Assembly (NCBI GenBank): GCA_009760855.2
Contig: WPIO01000113.1
Span: 942,001-1,006,000 of the forward strand
Direction of reading: 5' to 3'
Length of the DNA: 64,000 nucleotides
From: Cristatella mucedo
Taxonomy: Eukaryota; Bryozoa; Phylactolaemata; Cristatellidae
The position numbers and the translations under genes are program-made. Below are positions 1 to 12,191 of this stretch, in pieces. The notes beneath the pieces were generated by a model that saw only the letters and a list, made by a program, of their open reading frames with translations, searched no databases and was not told the origin of the DNA. The first letter of the stretch is position 1, and the number at the start of each line of letters is the position of its first letter.

Positions 1-405
1 AAGATCGAGCAAAACAAGAAGAGACACTCTACCCATGTCTGCATTCCTAAGTAGGTCGTTGTATACCCGAAGCAATGCTGACTCTGTGGAGTGATTAGCT
101 CTAAAGCCAGACTGGAACTTACTAGCAAGGTGTGAGGTTTCGATATACGAGTTCAGCTGGTCTGCCACGACCCGTTCCAGTGTCTTTGATAGGAATGGTA
201 GAAGGGAGACTGGGCGGTAGTTGCTCAAGTTCTCTTGGTCTAGTGTAGCTTTCTTGAGAAGTGGCCTGACTACAGCTTTTTTGAAAGGCGCTGGGACCTG
301 ACCTGAGGCTAATGACATATTAATGATGTTGGTTATGCATGGCAGCAGCAGATCAATGCAACGTAGGAGCAGGACAGTGGGAATAGGGTCCAGTGGACTA
401 GTCTG
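1..405 (-). mobile_element. LINE (L2/CR1-type) reverse transcriptase fragment
   Basis: Read on the minus strand it encodes LSNYRPVSLLPFLSKTLE, then ADQLNSYIETSHLASKF and STESALLRVYNDLLRNAD, the N-terminal RT blocks of an L2-like LINE. Closest counterpart in the window is 43490-43880. Cut by the window edge on the left and abutting gene copy 1 on the right. Confidence 0.8.
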
Positions 406-472
406 GTGAGATGCTATGTGCAAGACCTGCCGATGGATGCAGGTGAATGATGTGATTCGTCTTGCATTGCAG

Positions 473-670
473 GCTCTGCACATGCCTCTAATTCGTCAGT
501 TGAGAGAAGGAAAATCAGCCCCAAACTCTTTTTCATTTGAGCGTGGCTACGTCTCAGCCATGACGTGGCACCCGTCTGTGGCTAACGTACTGGCAGCTGG
601 TTCATCGCACGCAGGGTTGGTACTGTGGAAGGTCAACAAGGAGTTATCTCCTGAATATATTCGTCACGAG
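473..670 (+). CDS. DDB2: DDB2-like copy 1, exon 2
   Basis: Acceptor cattgcag, donor gag|gtaaggg, phase 0 at both ends, 66 codons. First propeller blade: [15 protein letters not shown] followed by [14 protein letters not shown]. The Arg of FER aligns with human R112. Confidence 0.82.
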
Positions 671-3038
671 GTAAGGGTGTGAAATTTTTTTTATTAAAAA
701 GTGTTAGTTGTATGATGCAATGAGTACATTTATAAGTAAACTTATCAGCCACAGAGAGCTAAATATTCAAAATTGCTTAAAACAGTCATTGTTAAAAAGT
801 TCAAATCGACCTATTCTTACCGTCTGACGTTAGTAGGTTACGTAGCACGACCACTAGGTTAAGCGGGACATGTGTATTTCGCTTACATTCTTTTCTGAAT
901 AAAATTGATGATGCTGACGTTTTTAAGCTGATATACCGACGAAAATTGGAATGTAAACGATAATAAGATTTTGTTATCAAGTAGCCCACTTATCTTTCAT
1001 CTTACCATATCGACATGAATAATTTCTTGCACATGTTGTTTTACTGTGAGTCTACTAGGATTGTACTAGGCATGTTATGGTTAACCGAGGTCATCTGATG
1101 CAAAGAAGATACACTGAGAAGCCTTGATAAGTTCTTAAGACTGTCGAGGAAATGAGTAAGATAGAATCCGGAGATCAGGATTGCCGGAAAAGGCTTGAGA
1201 AGGTCAGCAATTGAACAAAAAATGGGGTTCCTTTGTAATAATGGATTGAGTTCTCCAGTCTAGAAGCCACGGATCAAATAATTTTGTTGACATAGGTCTT
1301 TAAGTGTAAAGATGAAACAGTTTGTCATGGTTCTAGGAATATCTGATGGCTCAAGGAGGCCGAGAAAAGTGCCATAAGTCAGCTAATGATTTCGTGCCAG
1401 GCTTTGGCGAGACGAATAAGCTATCGTAAAGACTTCATTCTGTGTTACTGATCTACCGTTAGCTATACAAAATTATCTAACAAAGAGACAAGCTTCAGAG
1501 ATTAAGAAGATAATTGAAAAAAGAACCAATTACTCATTACTTCTCGGCTGATATGCAACATTTTTTGCAAGCAATTATTAAGTGGATATTAAAATTGCTA
1601 CAAGTAAACTGTTCATGGATACGCGATTATTAGAGGAAGCATCAAGTGCAGCAATATTTAAGTTCAGAAATTATTATACATGCGAGCTCACTCGTGAAAA
1701 GATTCAAGATGCTCTATCATTTGAAATGATTCATGGTGTAACCTATGTTGTATAACGGTTTCACTTTGAAGCTGCTCTTGATTTTTTAAAGTTTTCGTGC
1801 AAATTGAAGTCACCAGCTGGATTACCATGCATTCCTTGTAATTGAGAATAGGGGATAGAGGTGTTTGGATGAGCGTTACTGGGAAATTATTCCGTACTGT
1901 AAATTGAAGTGTAAAGGTATTATTAGCTCAGCAATAATAGGATTCTTTACAGACTGTATGAAGAACTCAGCTTAGATTACGTAGAAACACTAGGAATGGT
2001 CTTGAAAATGTTTGTTCTAGCTTCTCCGTGGCTCTTCATTCAAAAATCCATAAATCTATGCTTGCAGTTTATTTAGAATGAGGCTCTTACCTCGTGGTTA
2101 TTAATGAATTTCTGCTCATTCATGGGAAATGGGAATCAATTTAAATGTTAATCTTCGTTAAGTTACATCCAATCGTGATGGACGTTGAAGTTGCACTGTC
2201 CAGGATTAATAGTGTTTGGCTGAGTTTACAGGACCAACATTACAAATTTACACGGGCTATCAAGTTCTTGCCGACGAACGAAGAAATGCTGCTAAGTGCA
2301 ACAAATTTCAATGATTTGATGATTCACCATATAGGCCGCGGAACGTCATCAGTCTTTTGCACGACGAATGATATCCGGTGGGTATCTACATGATGTTTAA
2401 TGTTTGACTATGATAGGAGTGAGCTTCGACCTGCTACAGATATATACTGTGAGTCACCTAGTCAAATGAGCTGCCACGCTTAATATTCCGCTGAACGTTT
2501 ATTGTTGCTTAGGAGAAAGTTCCACAGTGCAGATGCCATTTCAAATGTCGTTGCTGTTGGAGACGCACTGGGAACCTTGGTACTAATATCTGACCAGGGT
2601 CACAAGATCTGCTCAACAGACATGCATGACAAGGAGGTAAATAAAGCTCATGGCATTGCCATACCCAATGCAAACAACCTTGTCAGCTTGCCCACGATGA
2701 CATAAAAATCCACAACTGCGATGAATATATTCTCGTTACTCATCTGCGGCATGCACTCACATTCAGTTCTTTATAAATTTATCCGGTAGTCATAATTTTT
2801 GTTTAGGTATTTATTATTTTCTAGATTTTTTGACTATTTGATAACTCTTTCGGCCTAAATTCTCTTCGCTTTGAATTAGATAGCTCATGCTTATCAAATT
2901 CAAAAGGAATCATGACCTCTGATATTGGACGAACTGACCAGAGTTTCATGATATACTTATACGTATAGTAAAAGCAACGTTTACATCAATAATTTGTCTT
3001 TTAAGGAATCAATCGTAAATATATTTATGTATATATAT

Positions 3039-3084
<46 letters not shown>

Positions 3085-3435
3085 AATGTAGGGGTATACA
3101 TAGTTTTATGGTGGCGTTTCGTGGGTCGCTGTAGTTCGCCCTTTATGTGCTTAGGCTTTCTGACACTGCTTGCATCTACTACTAGTACTACTACTAATAA
3201 TAATGTACTTGATAGAGTGCCCTCAGAGAACTTAGTCTCTTTCTAGGCACTTTACATCTGCTGCAAAGGGAAATGCAGTTAACCATTTTTGCAAGCTGAC
3301 GCTGTGCATGCCACTCGTCACCAAGTTTCTTCATCAAGTTATTCTCATTGTTCATTGAACATCCACTAACCTTTGATTGTGTTTCAGTGGCGGCAAATGT
3401 AAAGTGCCCAGATAGAGATTGAGTAAGCTGTGGGT

Positions 3436-3487
<52 letters not shown>

Positions 3488-3488
3488 C

Positions 3489-3538
<50 letters not shown>

Positions 3539-6500
3539 GATATGTATGTATGTATGTATGTAAATATTTATGTATGTATGTATGTATTTACCAAGCGTGT
3601 GTGTATATTTAAAGAATGTTGCTCTCTATTCATCTACAGATTAGTCACGTGGAGTTCTGTTCCAACGACGAGAATCTGCTGTGCACTGCATCTCTTGATC
3701 TTACGGTTAAACTTTGGGACTGTCGAAACTTGAAGGACAGATCGAGTGCTCTTTGTGAACTCCAGCATGGCATTGAAGTTCACAGTGGTGAGTCTGCTGA
3801 TCGACTAAAGCCATCGTGTGCTGAAATTCAGCATGGCTTCTGCATCGATATGCTTGTCGTGACGTCTGGAAATTTGAAAGTTTTTTAATTTCATTATAAT
3901 AGTTAGCTGTGCCTACTTAATCGACCAGTTAATATTGACTCGGCCACCTAACGGGCTTTGCTCTACCCGAATCTTTTCCCGGTGTGATGTGTACAGTGTC
4001 AGTTGAAAACGTTTCCTTCTATTTGCTCCAACGTTTGTACGGTAGCTAATATTAGCCTAGATAATCTTCTTGCCAATTTTCTATTGCTGGTAATTATTTT
4101 CCCCTTATTACAAATAAACATCACTCAAAAGACATTGTAACATTTGTTTGCAGTATATTAATCATCGGTAATTGTACATTGCTAAATATAGCAACCTATC
4201 ATTTTGGAACATTATATCCTAGATCAATTTGTAACTATCCACAGAATATGTATGCGTCTTTTATTCTTCAAAAATGCTTTCCATGTCTTGAATCATGAAA
4301 AACCTAGATTATGAAGCCTCTCACGATAAGCGTTTCCTTACCCTGCTTCCTCCTATTACTAGATCCCACCCTTGCTGCAAATTCAAAATGCCCAGACTGA
4401 TATCAGGTTCTGAGGGCAAAGTAATAAATGTGTTAGTTTAGCTTCTGCATAATCCTCCGTCCGATCTACATACTCTCATTCACTGAATGCAGCAACATGA
4501 CGCTTTTTCGTGTTCTGTACGAGCTTGCTGCTAAAAATAAGGAAATGATGACCATTCCAATGATAAGACGATATGGGAATATAAAGTTCCCACTTTAGAA
4601 ATAATGCAGACAATGGAGAGTAACTATTCGTCGATAGGCATGCGAAAGAGTCAGTTTAGTCGAGTCAAGCTAAGTCAACGTCAAGGAGACTGTGTAAAAG
4701 AGCGTAATTTTGTTTCAGATGTACAAGTCACCAATCCTCTTATTGAGCTTTCAACCTTCTATTTGAACCAGAAAAGTGTGCTCTATAATAATTATAGTTG
4801 AATTCACTAAACGAATCTATATAATCTAGTTCATGTAAGAAAAAACGGAAATTGCACCCCGGCGTACATTTTTTTCAAGCTTATTAACATCAATCCCTTA
4901 CTTTTAATTTCTAGGCCACTTTTAAGCCGGCATCTAATTTCCCGACCTCTAGGTCAATCGTCTAGTCTACACATACCATAAATACTAGCTGGTTTAACAT
5001 CCACTTTTGTATAGTGACAGAACAGCTTTTGGTGGCTATCACCACCACTCGCAGTGGCGAGAAAAGATCCACCACCACAGGATTCAAACCCACGACCTCG
5101 GGACCAAGGAGAGTGAAATGCAAATGCCTTACCTAGTGAGCCATCACGGCTCGTAGTGGTAATTTAAACTTTAAAACTTACATTTTCCTCATAAAATGCT
5201 TACATCTATCCATGCCTTTCGTCACTAGCTCGGCGAATCTGCCCACTGCCTTCGGTTCAGTAAAAATATCTTTAGTGGGAAATACTAGATTTGGGTTGTA
5301 TACCTCTGAAATTCACCACAAACTTTCTAGGCAAAAGAGAAAAAGCAAGACCGTTAGCTCGTAAACAACTTTTGCTCGCGTACGGTCGTTTGGTTATTAT
5401 CGAAACAGTGTAGAGAGTGATGACAGGTTAGTAGAGCTCTCATACCTGGGTCTAAGCTCACAGGCATCGTGCTGGATCTGTACAACTGCAGTCTTAGGCT
5501 CTTCAGCTTTACTCTGGGTGACACCTAATAGGTCACTGAAAGTGCAAAGGATAGCCGTCAATTTGTTCGTGCATGATACAAATGTTTCATCAACTACCAT
5601 TTTTTCGTTTACTTTACATTATAGCTTGTAACGCAGAAGGTCGAAAGTCTGGTTTCTCCATAATCACTAATGTAAGTGTATCGAGTCGTCCTTGGAACTG
5701 TTTACCGGGGTGAGACCTGTTTGCGAGTTAAACTGGTTAGTTTTAATGCTATCGGTCACACTGACCAGTAAATCACCACTGTCAGTCTGGTCCCTTGCGC
5801 CTCCCAGTTGATTTCAGAACTCAAAATAATTTAATGAAAAACCTTTATCGACTGAGCTTTGAATTTTACTACTACCAGGTAGCCGTTCAATGCCTGTTTT
5901 TTTCACAATTATTGCATTTCCTTTAACCCATTAAATCACGTGGTATCCTTTCTATTAGTAGTCCTAGTAAATTATTTCAATATCTTTGGTTCAGAAAGAA
6001 AAAATTTGCTTGACATTTAGCGCATCGAAACAATTTGCAGCAAGTTTGGTGGGGTCGAGTTGGTTTGGTCTAGCAGTTAAGGTGCTCGCCCCGACCAATG
6101 TCTGACGGAGGACGTGGGCTCAAGCCCCGAGGTAAATCTGAAGCGCCTGAATAGAGATTGATTTCTCTTGTGGCGCTTTATGAATGAATTATATTATATT
6201 TATTTTCTTACCTTTTCCCCCCCCATGTACTCCTTCCGAAGAACTAATATTCCAGGCGTGAATTGTTTTTGCACTGCCCAGCCATCCTTCGTAATGAACC
6301 TTCCAGCAGCTAGTGGCAGTTTGCCATAGATGGATGACCCTGAAGATGCTGCCACTGCACGGTTTTTGTACCGGGCCGCCGAGTCATTCCCTGAGAGCTA
6401 TTGACCCGCGCCTCATCCCGAGCTACCGATGCAGGGGCGACCAAGGCTTAAGTGGTTTCGTCTCTCATTAGGTCGACCTCCCAATGCTCACAGTCTCCCT

Positions 6501-9327
6501 AGTCACATTCCCTCACAAGTATGCATGCAAATTCTGCTGAGTTCAAATTGTGTGATTCTTATCGAGGTCAATGGAATGGGTAGCAACCGAACATTAAAGC
6601 CGTTGGATGAAACCGTTGAATCCTACAGTCAGGGTCAGGCCACACTTAGTAGTTGGCTCTCTGCATTCAATGTACCACGACCTTTCCAGTAATGCTGACT
6701 TGAGTAGTGTCCTTCTGCTTGTTCCAGTGGCTATACCCGAAGCTGGGGATAATACTAATCACTTAATCTTTCTCGATTACCTACCTGTTTGCGATAGCAG
6801 TGCAGTTACTTGTTTGCATTTGTCTCATACTTAAGTCAGTACGTTTGGATTGTTGTTTTGTGAAAGCTCAGCCTGCCAGAATTCAAAGTGAGGTTAGCTT
6901 GGTATCGATTCGCCCATTGACCTTATGGTGATTAAAATTCCCATTTTCCTAGGTAATCTCCAAAGATATGCTATTTAGTGCATCATTTTGGTGCAGCCGT
7001 TCCTCATCCCCTTCAGCCTTTCAGCATTTTGTAGTCGCCCAGCTATCACAAAGAACGTTTTCCTGGCGGTTAATCTTGGATTGCAATACGTAACCTCAAT
7101 TGTGCTACGATTAAACCGTCGCCATTTAAATCGGCCAAAATGTAGGCCAGAAATAAGAAAATCTAGCTGACTATGTTGACTCAAACAGTGTATCGTCTAG
7201 ACAACCTTGTAGAAGTCCAACTATGTTGGCTGTCAGGTTTAGTGTCATTGGCTACTTGCACAACTAAATAACTGCACACCAACCTCCATCCAATAAATAT
7301 GTAGAATATAAGAGATTTCTAAATTCTTGCCACTTATTTTTGAACTCACATTCTTAACCCATTCGTGGCTATCACAATCCGTTTTCTATCTAAATTCAAC
7401 TCTTTTCTAACTCGGTTTGATTAATTCTGACCAAAGCAAACGTCGACTCATTCGCAGAGAGAATTCCAAATGATTACACTCTTACAATCATGGATCCCAG
7501 CTCCGTCTGAAAGCATCTAGTGTTCCATGATTTGTTAAGATCTCAAATAAAACCTGAAAATCAGCCTGTTTCATGCGGACTCTGATGCCTCTAAGTGAAC
7601 GCTGAGTTTGTGAATGCTCATAAATTGCTTCTCCTTTAGCTTCTTTTAGCAAAACCGATGGTTGCCGCCTGCTAACCACCACCAAGAACGACGAAATTCG
7701 GGTTTTCAGCGGCTCTGCCTGGAAACAGGAGCTGATTTTCGGGCATTATAACCAGGATATCTATGAGGGCCTGCACTTGTTTCTTTGCAATGTGGCGCCG
7801 ATGAAGGTATGTGAGCAACCGTCACCTAACTTTATTTGTTGATTATTTATTGAGTTGCTTATTATATACGAGACTAAGAGTCTTGGATAACATCTCGATA
7901 AGCTTTGGAAACATAATTTTTAATATTCTGTGGTTCAACTATATACCACCATAAAGTCTGCAGCCGTGTACCTTTGTGAGTTTTTAGTTGTGGAATATTT
8001 TCAATCACAATCATTATTATCGATGCTCTTTTTTTCCTATGCCCTATGCGAACGGGTTGCATTCACTAGCACTTTAAATAATATACATGAGTACCGATCC
8101 GCAGTATTGGCAATTTGTACTTGCAAATGTAGTTTTGGCAGATTTCTGCTTAGTCACTTTCTGGTTTGAGAAGAATACCACAACTCAATCTCCAGCGATC
8201 CTATTTTTAGAGCTTATTGGCTAGCTTAAATCTACATCTAAAATCGCGAGCACGGACAAAAAGTGAGGTGTTTACCTGTTTGAAGAACTCCGTAAAAAAA
8301 GTCTCCTTGACTGACGTGCCTGACGTCACCTTGATTCTTCTTAGCAGAAGAATCAAGCAGAAGTATTTAATTATCACGTTTCTCAGTGCTGTTCATCAGC
8401 AGGAGGTAAAGCACTACAGAAGCACTAGTATTTTTGCAGTGATTTGTGCAAGGAATGTTATAAATCCATGACCTGTTAAGTCAGAACAAGGGCAACGTAT
8501 CAACTGCCAACTTCTGCATGCAGCTTTGTCTCGAATTCGTTTCAGGCGTCGTGGCATCCTCTGATTGATGCGACAGTCGTCGGGTATTACAAAGAACATC
8601 GCCTTAGCCAGTCAATGCTGCTATTAGTCGGCGGACGTAATGGACTGGATAGGAGAAACGTGGACATGAACTTAGGAGATGACTTCGAGCCAGTACCTAA
8701 CATACATACCCAATTTAGATTAAATTGCACAGTAAGTCGCTCGATTTCTCCACTGAGCCCGGTAGAATAAATAATTATTACCTACCCAATGGCCTACCTG
8801 GATGATTTTCTGTCTATTTATGATGCATTGACGACGATTTGTCGACTTACGGAGTTAATACACTTATTTTTTATATTTGCAGTCGAACATTTTCAGTACC
8901 AGTGCTGACTACCTCGCATCATCCGTAGGTACGCTGCAAGAATATAGGCGTTAGCGCCCTCAATTTGTTTTTGACATCGGTATTTGATTTATACAAGAGC
9001 GTTTCTAGCATAGATTCAAAAGGACGCGACGCTGTGCTTACAACCTTAGCTTTGCATGCTTCTGTCTTCTTGTCCATGAGTTGGTTCAATCGAGATAGCC
9101 TTGTGCGTATGTCATGCTAGTTACGTTCAGTGGGTGGTCCAAGGAAGCTCATCTTCTTGTTCTTTTTGTTTGACCGTCTACAAAAAACTCTGTTGAGCTC
9201 TATCGTAGAGTGTGATCGACTTGCATGCAAAAGCATTTTTTGCTAGTTTGCTTAGACTGTTATTTGTTCCGAAATAGGGTTCAATGTATTCGTCCAGAAA
9301 ATGGCAGCTGTCAGCGAATTGGACTGA
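473..9327 (+). CDS. DDB2: DDB2-like WD40 protein, copy 1 (exons 2-9; exon 1 outside window)
   Basis: Eight exons at 473-670, 2232-2377, 2513-2636, 3640-3787, 7640-7806, 8546-8731, 8883-8928 and 9278-9327 join in frame without a stop to 354 codons ending in TGA. All introns are GT/AG. The product is a seven-bladed WD40 propeller resembling DDB2, the nuclear UV-damage receptor that links substrates to CUL4-DDB1 ligase. Recognised landmarks are MTWHP and ASWHP (the two WHP motifs of DDB2), a DWD box ending VKLWDCR in exon 5, and [17 protein letters not shown] in exon 6. The N-terminal helix exon seen in copies 2 and 3 is missing here because an antisense LINE abuts exon 2 at about position 405. 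Exon 1 could lie upstream or be lost. The open frame from 416 through the acceptor is probably intron sequence. Introns are 135-3852 bp; the longest carries two SINEs. Assignment to DDB2 rather than another DWD-box protein rests on co-linear similarity in every exon, recalled and not searched. Confidence 0.85.
2232..2377 (+). CDS. DDB2: DDB2-like copy 1, exon 3
   Basis: Acceptor gtttacag, donor CCG|gtgggt, 146 bp, leaves phase 2. Encodes a blade beginning [17 protein letters not shown], matching the GLKFNP...FYASS blade of DDB2. Confidence 0.8.
2513..2636 (+). CDS. DDB2: DDB2-like copy 1, exon 4
   Basis: Acceptor ttgcttag, donor GAG|gtaaat, 124 bp. Encodes [18 protein letters not shown], co-linear with MVVTGDNVGNVILLNMDG of DDB2, and ends MHDKE where human has MHKKK. 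Confidence 0.82.
3100..3430 (+). mobile_element. LINE-A 3' tail in intron 4 of copy 1, with nested antisense tail
   Basis: The 3'-UTR of the LINE with the (TTA)n tail (here LINE-A) is present in the same intron of copies 2 and 3. In copy 1 a second, antisense LINE-A tail (ataataatgtacttg... at about 3180-3300) interrupts it. Confidence 0.6.
3437..3595. repeat. (TA)n with 66-bp palindrome and (TATG)n before exon 5 of copy 1
   Basis: (TA)n to 3482; a perfect inverted repeat at 3481-3546 with arms starting tacatatctcac; then tatgtatg repeats. About 45 bp before the exon 5 acceptor. Confidence 0.93.
3640..3787 (+). CDS. DDB2: DDB2-like copy 1, exon 5 (DWD box)
   Basis: Acceptor catctacag, donor GTG|gtgagt, 148 bp. 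Encodes [18 protein letters not shown] and then [11 protein letters not shown], the WDxR box that docks on DDB1. Here the usual D-R-T reads D-L-T, a copy-specific change. Confidence 0.82.
5015..5160 (-). mobile_element. tRNA-derived SINE (family 1)
   Basis: On the minus strand an A box (TGGCTCACTAGG) and a B box (GGGTTTGAATCC) lie at tRNA-like spacing, followed by a GGTGGTGG-rich body. Sits in intron 5 of copy 1; absent from copies 2 and 3. Confidence 0.7.
6055..6202 (+). mobile_element. tRNA-derived SINE (family 2) with LINE-A tail
   Basis: A-box-like TTTGGTCTAGCAGTTAAGG, B-box-like GTGGGCTCAAGCCCC, then a 3' end (aagcgcc...ggcgctt around a short inner stem, 6141-6180) that repeats the terminal stem-loop of LINE-A. 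Confidence 0.7.
7640..7806 (+). CDS. DDB2: DDB2-like copy 1, exon 6
   Basis: The acceptor is ctcctttag at 7639, chosen over the nearer tttag at 7649 because only this choice restores A-S-F-S-K-T-D-G, matching human A-C-F-S-P-D-G. Donor AAG|gtatgt. Its end ([10 protein letters not shown]) covers the damage-probing hairpin of DDB2. Confidence 0.8.
8546..8731 (+). CDS. DDB2: DDB2-like copy 1, exon 7
   Basis: Acceptor cgtttcag, donor ACA|gtaagt, exactly 62 codons, phase 0. Begins [18 protein letters not shown], matching AAWHPRYNLIVVGRYPD of DDB2. Confidence 0.82.
8883..8928 (+). CDS. DDB2: DDB2-like copy 1, exon 8
   Basis: 46 bp, acceptor atttgcag, donor GTAG|gtacg. Encodes [15 protein letters not shown], matching NEFNPMGDTLASAMG. 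Too short to be found as an ORF; supported by three-way conservation. Confidence 0.78.
9278..9327 (+). CDS. DDB2: DDB2-like copy 1, last exon
   Basis: Acceptor ccgaaatag; completes the Gly codon and encodes [15 protein letters not shown] and TGA. Matches the C-terminal strand YHILIWS of DDB2. All three copies end at the same codon. Confidence 0.77.
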
Positions 9328-10135
9328 GCAACACACTCACATCAGCAACTATGTCATCAGCTCAAGGTCAGAGCATGTCTACCAGGTTGATACGAATCAA
9401 TCAATGACATAGTACACGTGATTGTGAATTATCATGTGCAATTTCCCTTTTCAACGGCAACAACTGGACATTGAGACCAATCAGTACCCAGTGTCATATT
9501 TTTGGATACCGTTCAGGTTTTAATGTAATGAGCTACGACACTATATCGGGGCCATGTAAGCTTTATGTTACCTTCTCCTTGTTTACAGCTTCCGTTTCTT
9601 ATGGAATGCTGAAAAAAATTTGCCTGCTCCAATTGGTTTTCATCGTGAATCAACTTTAGCATTACAGTCGAGGTCCACTGTATCCTGCATTTTTCATGGA
9701 AATAAACTTTTAACAATACGGGGTCTGCGACTGTGAACATACAGTAAATGCCTTTTTAAACCTAAGCTGTATGTCCTCTGACCGCAGCTCGTCTGAAATT
9801 ATGTGCCTATGGACGTATCAAAGCTGATCGCTGCGTGGGTATGTGTCTGCCGCGCTGGTGGCGGCGTTAGATACGTAGGCGGCTAGTAGTTTCCACATAA
9901 GTGAAAGAAAAGTGGCCCAGGCCGGAGCCTCAGCTTCGGCCTGGGCCACCAGCGTAAACACAGCGAGTCGGGCGGAAACTGCTTTCCGAGTACCAGCTTT
10001 TTTGATATTCCTAGCATTGCATCGAGAAGCTCAGCTCCGTTCCCCATAAGCACATCATTTTTAATTTTTCCAAGTGATCTTAAAGCCTTTTGCCAGATGA
10101 TAACTATGGCTGCCGATTCAAACGCTGAATACTGG
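9328..10135 (+). other. 3' UTR and 3' flank of copy 1
   Basis: Co-linear with 36846-37560, 61181-61985, 12750-13480 and 20403-21165. Beyond about 10135 the match is lost: copy 1 lacks the LINE that follows the flank elsewhere. Contains a copy-specific 13-bp hairpin at 9912-9949. Confidence 0.6.
9701..9706 (+). terminator. Poly(A) signal AATAAA, copy 1
   Basis: AATAAA 374 bp after the TGA, at the position homologous to the signals of copies 2 and 3. Marks the probable 3' end of the transcript. Confidence 0.5.
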
Positions 10136-11274
10136 TAAGCCTACAGTAGCCGATCTTGGCAGCGACAAGTAGCTCCCATGTCTTTATTTAAAACACATAA
10201 TGTCTATTGCTCAGGTACGTTAGTTTGACCGCACCGGAGGCTTGTATTCTATTAACATCTGCCACAGCGTTCACCGATAGCTTGATGAACCAGAACTCAA
10301 ATCAGCAAATGTTTGTAGGCACACATAGGAAATATAACTCTCTGCTTATCTTGTGGCGTCGGCTTTTATGCAGTGTCTACTATTAGTTAACACATTGCAG
10401 ATTACGAGATAGTGCGACTCACGTGCCGCCAATAGTTGTAAGTTTCAGTTATTAGCTGGCTGATTAAGCTCGCCTCCGAAGCAAACTTTTTGTCGGGTGC
10501 AATGAATAGCCAAAATGCATCTCAATACCGTCTAGTGTGGCACAATTTGTCCAGATATCGGTAACACCAAGCTTGAATGTCGACTGAAAATTGTAGTATT
10601 GAATCGCATTAGTTAGAAGTATAAGATTTTAATCGGCTACACCTATCCGTCATCATGTAATTGACGACACGAAACTCTGGCTATTATTATAATCCACAGC
10701 AAATATACCATAGTCTATAACGGCTGTATGAGGCTGTAACTTGAAGCATCCAATACCAAGCAATAATGAAAAATGAGCTTGGTCGTTAAACCATGAACGC
10801 CTTATGAAAGAGTCACGATAATCATAGGCTTGTGTGCAATTCCAAGTTGAATTGTTCATATAATGAGATTATTATATGGCTTGGGCTGTGTTTACATAGC
10901 AGACTTGACAGATTTTGGCACGACTCGTCACAGATATGCTACGACGTCATCACACGTGAGAACGTTTCTTTTGGGAGCAGGAAGGATCCAAGTCTGGAAA
11001 CTCTCCTGAAATAGGATATGTCTCTACTTTTCGGCTTCGCGTTGATAACGCTGACCAATGAAAACTACGGGTGCATCACTTGTGCCACACGGCCATAATA
11101 AAATGGCCGACGTCCGTGGGCTCGAATTATCTTGAGGCGTTCAGAACAAGTCCTCAAATATGGGACATTTATACATTGTAACCTACGCTTCAGCATTTGC
11201 TAGTAGACGAATTTGTGCGTCTGCTTATCAAATATACCAGCAAGTTCCCAGAAAGAAATTGAGTTCTCATAATC
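10136..11274. other. Unassigned 1.1 kb
   Basis: No repeat, gene or motif recognised; open stretches are short and on opposing strands. Confidence 0.3.
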
Positions 11275-11698
11275 TAACAGTCTAGAAATACCTCATACAA
11301 ACCTTAAATCCTTTGGAGACCGTGCATTTACTTCATATGCTCCCAAAGCCTGGAACTCCCTCCCGACCTGCGTCAGAACATCCCAAGACCTGACCACATT
11401 TAAAAGGAACCTAAAAACACACCTATTTAGGACAGCATTTAGCTGGTCCCTGTGATTCGTCCTTAATGTGCTTATGCGTGCTGACACTGTGCATGCTGCC
11501 ACTAACCACATTTGCATGCTGACCCTGTGCATGTCACCCCTAACCATATTATTCATTTCGTTTGTTTTTCAAGCATGATTTTACTTACCATTTAATTGCA
11601 TTTGACTTTACAGCGAATGTAAAGCGCCTAGAGAGAGATTAAGTTCTCTGAATAAGGGCGCTTTATCAAGTGAACTATTATTATTATTATTATTATTG
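11275..11698 (+). mobile_element. LINE-A 3' end
   Basis: Encodes the C-terminal block (NLKSFGDRAFTS-like, NSLPTCVRTSQDLTTF, LKTHLF), then the 3'-UTR, the stem-loop aagcgcctagagagagatt and (TTA)n. One of the best-preserved tails in the window. Confidence 0.75.
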
Positions 11699-12190
11699 CA
11701 AATATGTATCAAATGTCTAATTAATATAATTTTTATTACAAACTAGCTACCGTGCACGATAATGAGCACGATAAACCTGCACCCTGGCGACGGGGCAAAT
11801 TGGTTAATACTGTTCTCTTTCCCAAAAAAGATTTTATAAATATTTATCTTCCTTTATTTGTATTTATCTTGAACTCCTCTTCAGTAATGACTGCAGCAGT
11901 GCCTGCTAATTCTGCAGGGTCGGCTTAGAGCCTGTTAAAAGAAACCCTCTTTCATGCAAGCATCCCTGCTGACAGCACGGGCTGGGTAAGGGACTAAATC
12001 GGCTACTAAATCTGTCACTTAAACGTCCAAACTAAGAGAAAAGTCGGCATCAGTCAGGAAAAAAGTCTGGCGTGTCAACGCAGGTTTAAGAGCTGGTAGT
12101 GATGACCGGACAGCAGTAATTCTGTAAGACCAGCGGTTTTGCAGTCGGTAAGAAAGAGATTGAGTTCTCTAACAGAGCTGTAACAAATGT
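11699..12190. other. Unassigned 490 bp
   Basis: Only a scrap of LINE-A tail (aagaaagagattgagttctc near 12150) is recognisable. Confidence 0.35.
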
Positions 12191-12191
12191 A

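Noticed and set aside
416-472. Possible start codon at 416 giving copy 1 its own N-terminus
   Set aside because: The homologous sequence in copies 2 and 3 is out of frame by one base and ends in a normal acceptor, and those copies have a better first exon; this is intron or LINE junction.
10653-11014. Short opposite-strand open frames in the copy 1 flank
   Set aside because: No homology recognised, no splice or codon support.
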